Origin: Roseivivax lentus
GTDB lineage: Bacteria; Pseudomonadota; Alphaproteobacteria; Rhodobacterales; Rhodobacteraceae
Reading direction: 5' to 3'
Length of the DNA: 64,000 bases
NCBI RefSeq assembly: GCF_900156805.1
Contig: NZ_FTOQ01000002.1
Span: 124,001-188,000 of the forward strand
Part shown: positions 61,197 through 64,000 of the stretch, in pieces
Layout: the number at the start of each line of letters is the position of its first letter
Position numbering within the stretch: the first letter of the stretch is position 1
The notes under the pieces: model-generated
The model's database searches: none
What the model saw: the letters and a program-made list of their open reading frames with translations, nothing else
What the model was told of the DNA's origin: nothing
Made by a program: the position numbers and the translations under genes

Positions 61197-62160
61197 CTGG
61201 TGGTCGAATGATGGGATTTATTGTCGCACAAGTTGCACTGCGGCCAAAGCGGGATTGGTTGCCGATCTGGTGCTGTTGGGCTGCGGAAACGTGTTCTCCA
61301 ACTCCAAGTGAGTCATGGACTTCATTGGAGCGCGGGATAAAAGGGTTGCCGCATTCGGCACTCAAGCAATTTTTGTGACGGTCTTTGTGTCGCCGCACCT
61401 CTGCGCTTTGTGCGGCAATGATGCGACCAACGCCCTGGCATTGCGGGGCTGGTTGAGCGGGAAATTTGGATTTGGCTCCGGTTGCGGCGCTATTTGCGAT
61501 GTAAGATGGGACGGTAAGGGGCTTTCACGCCGCAGCGATCAGAGTGTAGCCGTGCAGTTATCGAAGCAAAATCAATCACCTAGGCAGGCAGTGCCCCATC
61601 CCTAACATCTTGCGCTCTGATCAGGTGTGCTATCGGCGGCTTCTGACGAGGCGTCAGCTTTCCCCCTCGGCTGCACTCGCTACCCACCAAAGTCATGCAA
61701 GATAAAAGGGCTGGCACGGCCGCCAAGCTGGTGGTTGTCTTGGACCGCCTTTTTTCGTGCCAGCGCAAGACCATCCGTGCCGACCCTCGATGCAAGTCGC
61801 TTAATCGCGGCCTTTCCTACAGTGCCAGAGGGCTTTGGTCTCCGATCGAAGCCTCGCGAGCGACCGACGACCCACCGGCAACGCACCAAATCGGCTTCGC
61901 CGTGCGCCTTCCTCCCCGCGATGCGACCCTTCTACGCCGCGAAACGCCTTCGGGTGCTGGGTCGCACGCCGCATGCTCCCCTCATGTCGGGGGCAGGACA
62001 CAGAGCTTCGGGAAGCAACGTACCTCCCGCCACCGCCGCGGGTCCTCCGGGCACGCGGGCGGGGCCCCGCCTAACTGCACCTGCCTCCTTGCGCGAACGT
62101 CCCGATCCGGCGACCTGAAACTGGCCCGAGCTCTGGCCCGACAGGCAGCGAGGGAAGATC
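61197..62160. other. 960-base region upstream of the recombinase
   Basis: No supported gene; several mid-length frames lack start signals and family similarity. It may contain recombination-related or decayed sequence. One hairpin with a T-run is noted separately. Confidence 0.4.
61718..61755 (+). terminator. Possible intrinsic terminator in the long non-coding region
   Basis: CCAAG and CTTGG (61723-61743) pair around an 11-base loop, with a short outer GGC/GCC pairing, followed by TTTTTT. The stem is short, so confidence is low. No obvious transcript upstream. Confidence 0.3.
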
Positions 62161-63816
62161 ATGCGCGCGACATCGAAGGCTGACAGCACACCGAAACGGC
62201 GGGCGGCGATCTATGCCCGATACTCGACGGACCTGCAGAGCGAACGATCCGCCGAGGACCAGATCGCACTGTGCCGGGACTTCGCCGAACGGGAGGGGCT
62301 AGCAGTCACCGATATCTACCGCGACGAGGCACGCTCCGGCGCCTCGGTACTTGTGCGCGACGGCCTACTCGACCTACTCGACGCTGCGCGCCACGGCCGG
62401 TTCGAGGTCGTACTGGTCGAGGCGCTCGACCGGCTGTCGCGCGACATGGAAGACCTGGCCGGGCTGCACAAGCGCCTCTCCTTTCTCGAGATCGAAATCC
62501 GCGCCGTCCACGAAGGCGTGGCGAGCACCGTGCTTGTCGGCCTGCGCGGCCTAGTCGGACAGCTCTACCGCGAGGAAAATGCCTTGAAGATCCGGCGCGG
62601 CATGTCCGGGCGGGCGAAGGAGGGACGCAGTCCGGGTGGCCTCGCTTATGGCTACGAACCCGTGTCGGGCGACATTGGCGCTCGGCGGATTGTCGAAGTG
62701 GAGGCCGATGTCGTGCGCCGCATATTCACCGAGTACCTTGCCGGCAAGTCGCCCCGCGAGATCGCCCACCGTCTGAACGCAGACCGTGTTCCGGCGCCAA
62801 GGGGCGCGAGATGGAACGCCTCTACCATCAACGGCAACGCCACGCGTGGGAACGGTATCCTGCAAAACCCACTCTACGCCGGGCGGCAGGTGTGGAACCG
62901 CGTGCGGATGGTGAAGGACCCAGACACCGGCCGCCTCGTCTCTCGCCCAAATCCGCCCACGGAGTGGGTGGTGACTGAGCTGCCCGATCTGGCCATCGTG
63001 ACGACCGAAGTCTTCGAGGCGGCCGGAAAGAGGAAGGCGGCGCGCGCCATCGCGGCACCAGGGGACCGGCGCCGTCCGCGCCACCTCCTTTCCGGGCTTC
63101 TGCGGTGTGGGGCCTGTGGGGCGGGGATGTCGACAAATGGCAAGGACCGCAGCGGCCGCATCCGCTGCTCGGCGCATAGCGAGAGCGGCTCCTGCCCGAA
63201 CCCACAGACTTTCTACCTCGATCGGATCGAGATAGCCGTCCTGTCCGGACTGAAGGCCGAACTGCGCCATCCTGAAGTTATGGCCGAATATGTCCGCACC
63301 TATCATGAGGAGCGTCGTCGCCTCACGGCAGACGCCATCAAGGGCCGCGCAAGGATCGAGCGGCGCCTGACCGAGATCGAGCGCGCGTTGAAGCGACTTG
63401 TCGATGCCATCTGCGACGGCTCGGACGTGATCCAGCAGCTAGAGCCGCAGTTCCTCGCATTGGAGAAAGAACAGGCGAAGCTACGCGCTAAGCTTCAGGA
63501 GGCGCCAGAGCCCCCGGAGGTCATCGGCCTGCACCCCGCCACACTGAAACGCTACGAAGGGCAACTCGCGCAACTCCAGGTCGCTCTCGCCAAAGGCATT
63601 CGCGCGGGCGACACCGAGACGGCTCAAGCCATGCGTGAGTTGATCGACACCGTGACCGTCTCACGGGATCCGTCACGCAAGGGCGGCGTCGAGGTAGAGA
63701 TTGCCGGAAGACTGACCCACCTGCTCGGCCCGAAGGCCTTTCCGCAGGGCGTCAGGGCAGTGTGGGGTGCGATGGTAGCGGAGGAGGGACTTGAACCCCC
63801 GACACGCGGATTATGA
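62161..63816 (+). CDS. Large serine recombinase (site-specific integrase)
   Basis: 551 residues. Resolvase catalytic domain (about 12-155): AAIYARYSTDLQSERSAEDQ with the nucleophilic Ser, DEARSGAS, and LVEALDRLSRDMEDLAG. Recombinase domain (about 180-290): GLAYGYEPV, FTEYLAGKSPREIAHRLNAD. Zinc ribbon: LLRCGACGAGM and CSAHSESGSC. Coiled coil at about 370-450 (RIERRLTEIERALKRLVDAI). The last 14 or so codons (VAEEGLEPPTRGL) are the complement of the adjacent tRNA-Met gene, so the frame was completed by integration into the tRNA or reads through it. GGGAAG precedes the ATG. It probably integrated this island. Confidence 0.93.
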   Translation: MRATSKADSTPKRRAAIYARYSTDLQSERSAEDQIALCRDFAEREGLAVTDIYRDEARSGASVLVRDGLLDLLDAARHGRFEVVLVEALDRLSRDMEDLAGLHKRLSFLEIEIRAVHEGVASTVLVGLRGLVGQLYREENALKIRRGMSGRAKEGRSPGGLAYGYEPVSGDIGARRIVEVEADVVRRIFTEYLAGKSPREIAHRLNADRVPAPRGARWNASTINGNATRGNGILQNPLYAGRQVWNRVRMVKDPDTGRLVSRPNPPTEWVVTELPDLAIVTTEVFEAAGKRKAARAIAAPGDRRRPRHLLSGLLRCGACGAGMSTNGKDRSGRIRCSAHSESGSCPNPQTFYLDRIEIAVLSGLKAELRHPEVMAEYVRTYHEERRRLTADAIKGRARIERRLTEIERALKRLVDAICDGSDVIQQLEPQFLALEKEQAKLRAKLQEAPEPPEVIGLHPATLKRYEGQLAQLQVALAKGIRAGDTETAQAMRELIDTVTVSRDPSRKGGVEVEIAGRLTHLLGPKAFPQGVRAVWGAMVAEEGLEPPTRGL

Positions 63817-63849
63817 TTCCGCTGCTCTAACCAACTGAGCTACTCCGCC
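63773..63849 (-). tRNA. tRNA-Met (CAT), elongator
   Basis: The minus strand starts GGCGGAGTAGCTCAG and ends CTCCGCT-A-CCA with encoded CCA. The D arm is GCTCAGTTGGTTAGAGC, the anticodon loop reads AATCATAAT with CAT, and the T arm is TCGGGGGTTCAAGTCCC. 77 bases. The 3' half overlaps the recombinase coding end on the opposite strand, which marks it as the probable attachment site. The last 151 bases of the window show no gene. Confidence 0.95.
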
Positions 63850-64000
63850 AGAGTGGCGGTTGATTAGAAGAGGCCTGCAGGCGGGTCAAGCGGGAATTTC
63901 CCGAAACTGCCCGCGACCCCGGGCTCACCTTTCGGGCGCGCCAGGGCACGCGGCCCCGCCGGCCATCCGCGCGACCCACGCTTGCGAAACAAGTGCTGCC

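Larger units (their letters stand above)
40078..63849. mobile_element. Putative genomic island bounded on the right by tRNA-Met
   Basis: Past iolG the gene content changes to unrelated accessory modules and many non-coding stretches of 300-960 bases. Two IS3 remnants and a gene truncated at one of them are present. A serine recombinase lies at the right end, next to and partly inside a tRNA-Met gene. The left limit (about 40.1 kb) is inferred from gene content only; I did not find a direct repeat of the tRNA end there. It may be a composite of several insertions. Confidence 0.5.

Noticed and set aside
61695-62183. A 160-residue frame upstream of the recombinase
   Set aside because: Its composition (Arg, Ser, Pro-rich) fits a non-coding frame, it overlaps the recombinase start, and no family is recognisable.
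63773-63816. The C-terminal residues of the recombinase as a real functional tail
   Set aside because: They are antisense to the tRNA-Met 3' half and would be recruited by any frame entering the tRNA.

Overview
This window is a GC-rich piece of an alphaproteobacterial chromosome, most likely order Rhodobacterales (Roseobacter group). The evidence is the gene content: a nucleoside-salvage operon, a fused NuoE/NuoF-type flavoprotein, a form II CoxL, a Zur/ZnuABC locus with alphaproteobacterial Zur boxes, TRAP transport, HyuA/HyuB genes and an elongator tRNA-Met with encoded CCA. No species can be named from sequence reading alone.

Layout. (1) 1-4.2 kb: minus-strand salvage operon cdd-deoA-deoB-add-upp, with upp cut by the window edge. 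(2) 4.4-25.4 kb: ordinary core chromosome. It holds maeB, a fused NADH-binding flavoprotein, an AlkB-type membrane oxygenase, a lytic transglycosylase, ftsY, a DMT transporter, yciB, an orphan form II CoxL, a CoA-binding protein, a DadA-like oxidase, the znuA / zur-znuC-znuB divergon, tRNA-Tyr, rlmB and adenine deaminase. Two families of palindromic intergenic repeats are scattered here. (3) 25.8-40.1 kb: a catabolic divergon. The minus-strand arm encodes a tautomerase-SnoaL fusion, HyuB, HyuA, an isochorismatase-fold protein, an isocitrate-lyase/PEP-mutase-family lyase and a fumarate-reductase-type flavoprotein. The plus-strand arm encodes a GntR/UTRA regulator, LeuC-like and LeuD-like dehydratase subunits, a three-part TRAP transporter and an IolG-like dehydrogenase. 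A perfect inverted repeat lies between the arms, and five 29-bp tandem repeats lie before dctP.

(4) 40.1-63.85 kb: an accessory region, probably a genomic island. It ends at a serine recombinase whose last codons lie inside a tRNA-Met gene. Its most interesting content is a tightly packed five-gene operon (40.4-48.3 kb): three proteins I cannot assign to any family, a cytoplasmic subtilisin-like protease with a full Asp/His/Ser triad, and a cytoplasmic alpha/beta serine hydrolase. This is the best candidate in the window for an undescribed system, possibly a conflict or defence system. The rest of the island holds two remnants of related IS3-family elements, a LysR regulator, a GNAT, two exported proteins of unknown function, an AdiA/CadA-type amino acid decarboxylase, an arylsulfatase truncated at an IS remnant, and a tandem pair of membrane-anchored LytTR regulators.

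How the genes may work together. In the divergon, the TRAP system would import an organic acid or related ligand, the HyuAB pair would act on it with ATP, and the LeuCD-like hydratase plus the ICL-family lyase would hydrate and cleave a dicarboxylate to central metabolites. The five-gene operon looks co-translated, and its two predicted hydrolases could be effectors held or activated by the three unknown proteins. Both statements are inferences from neighbourhood and motifs, not demonstrated functions.
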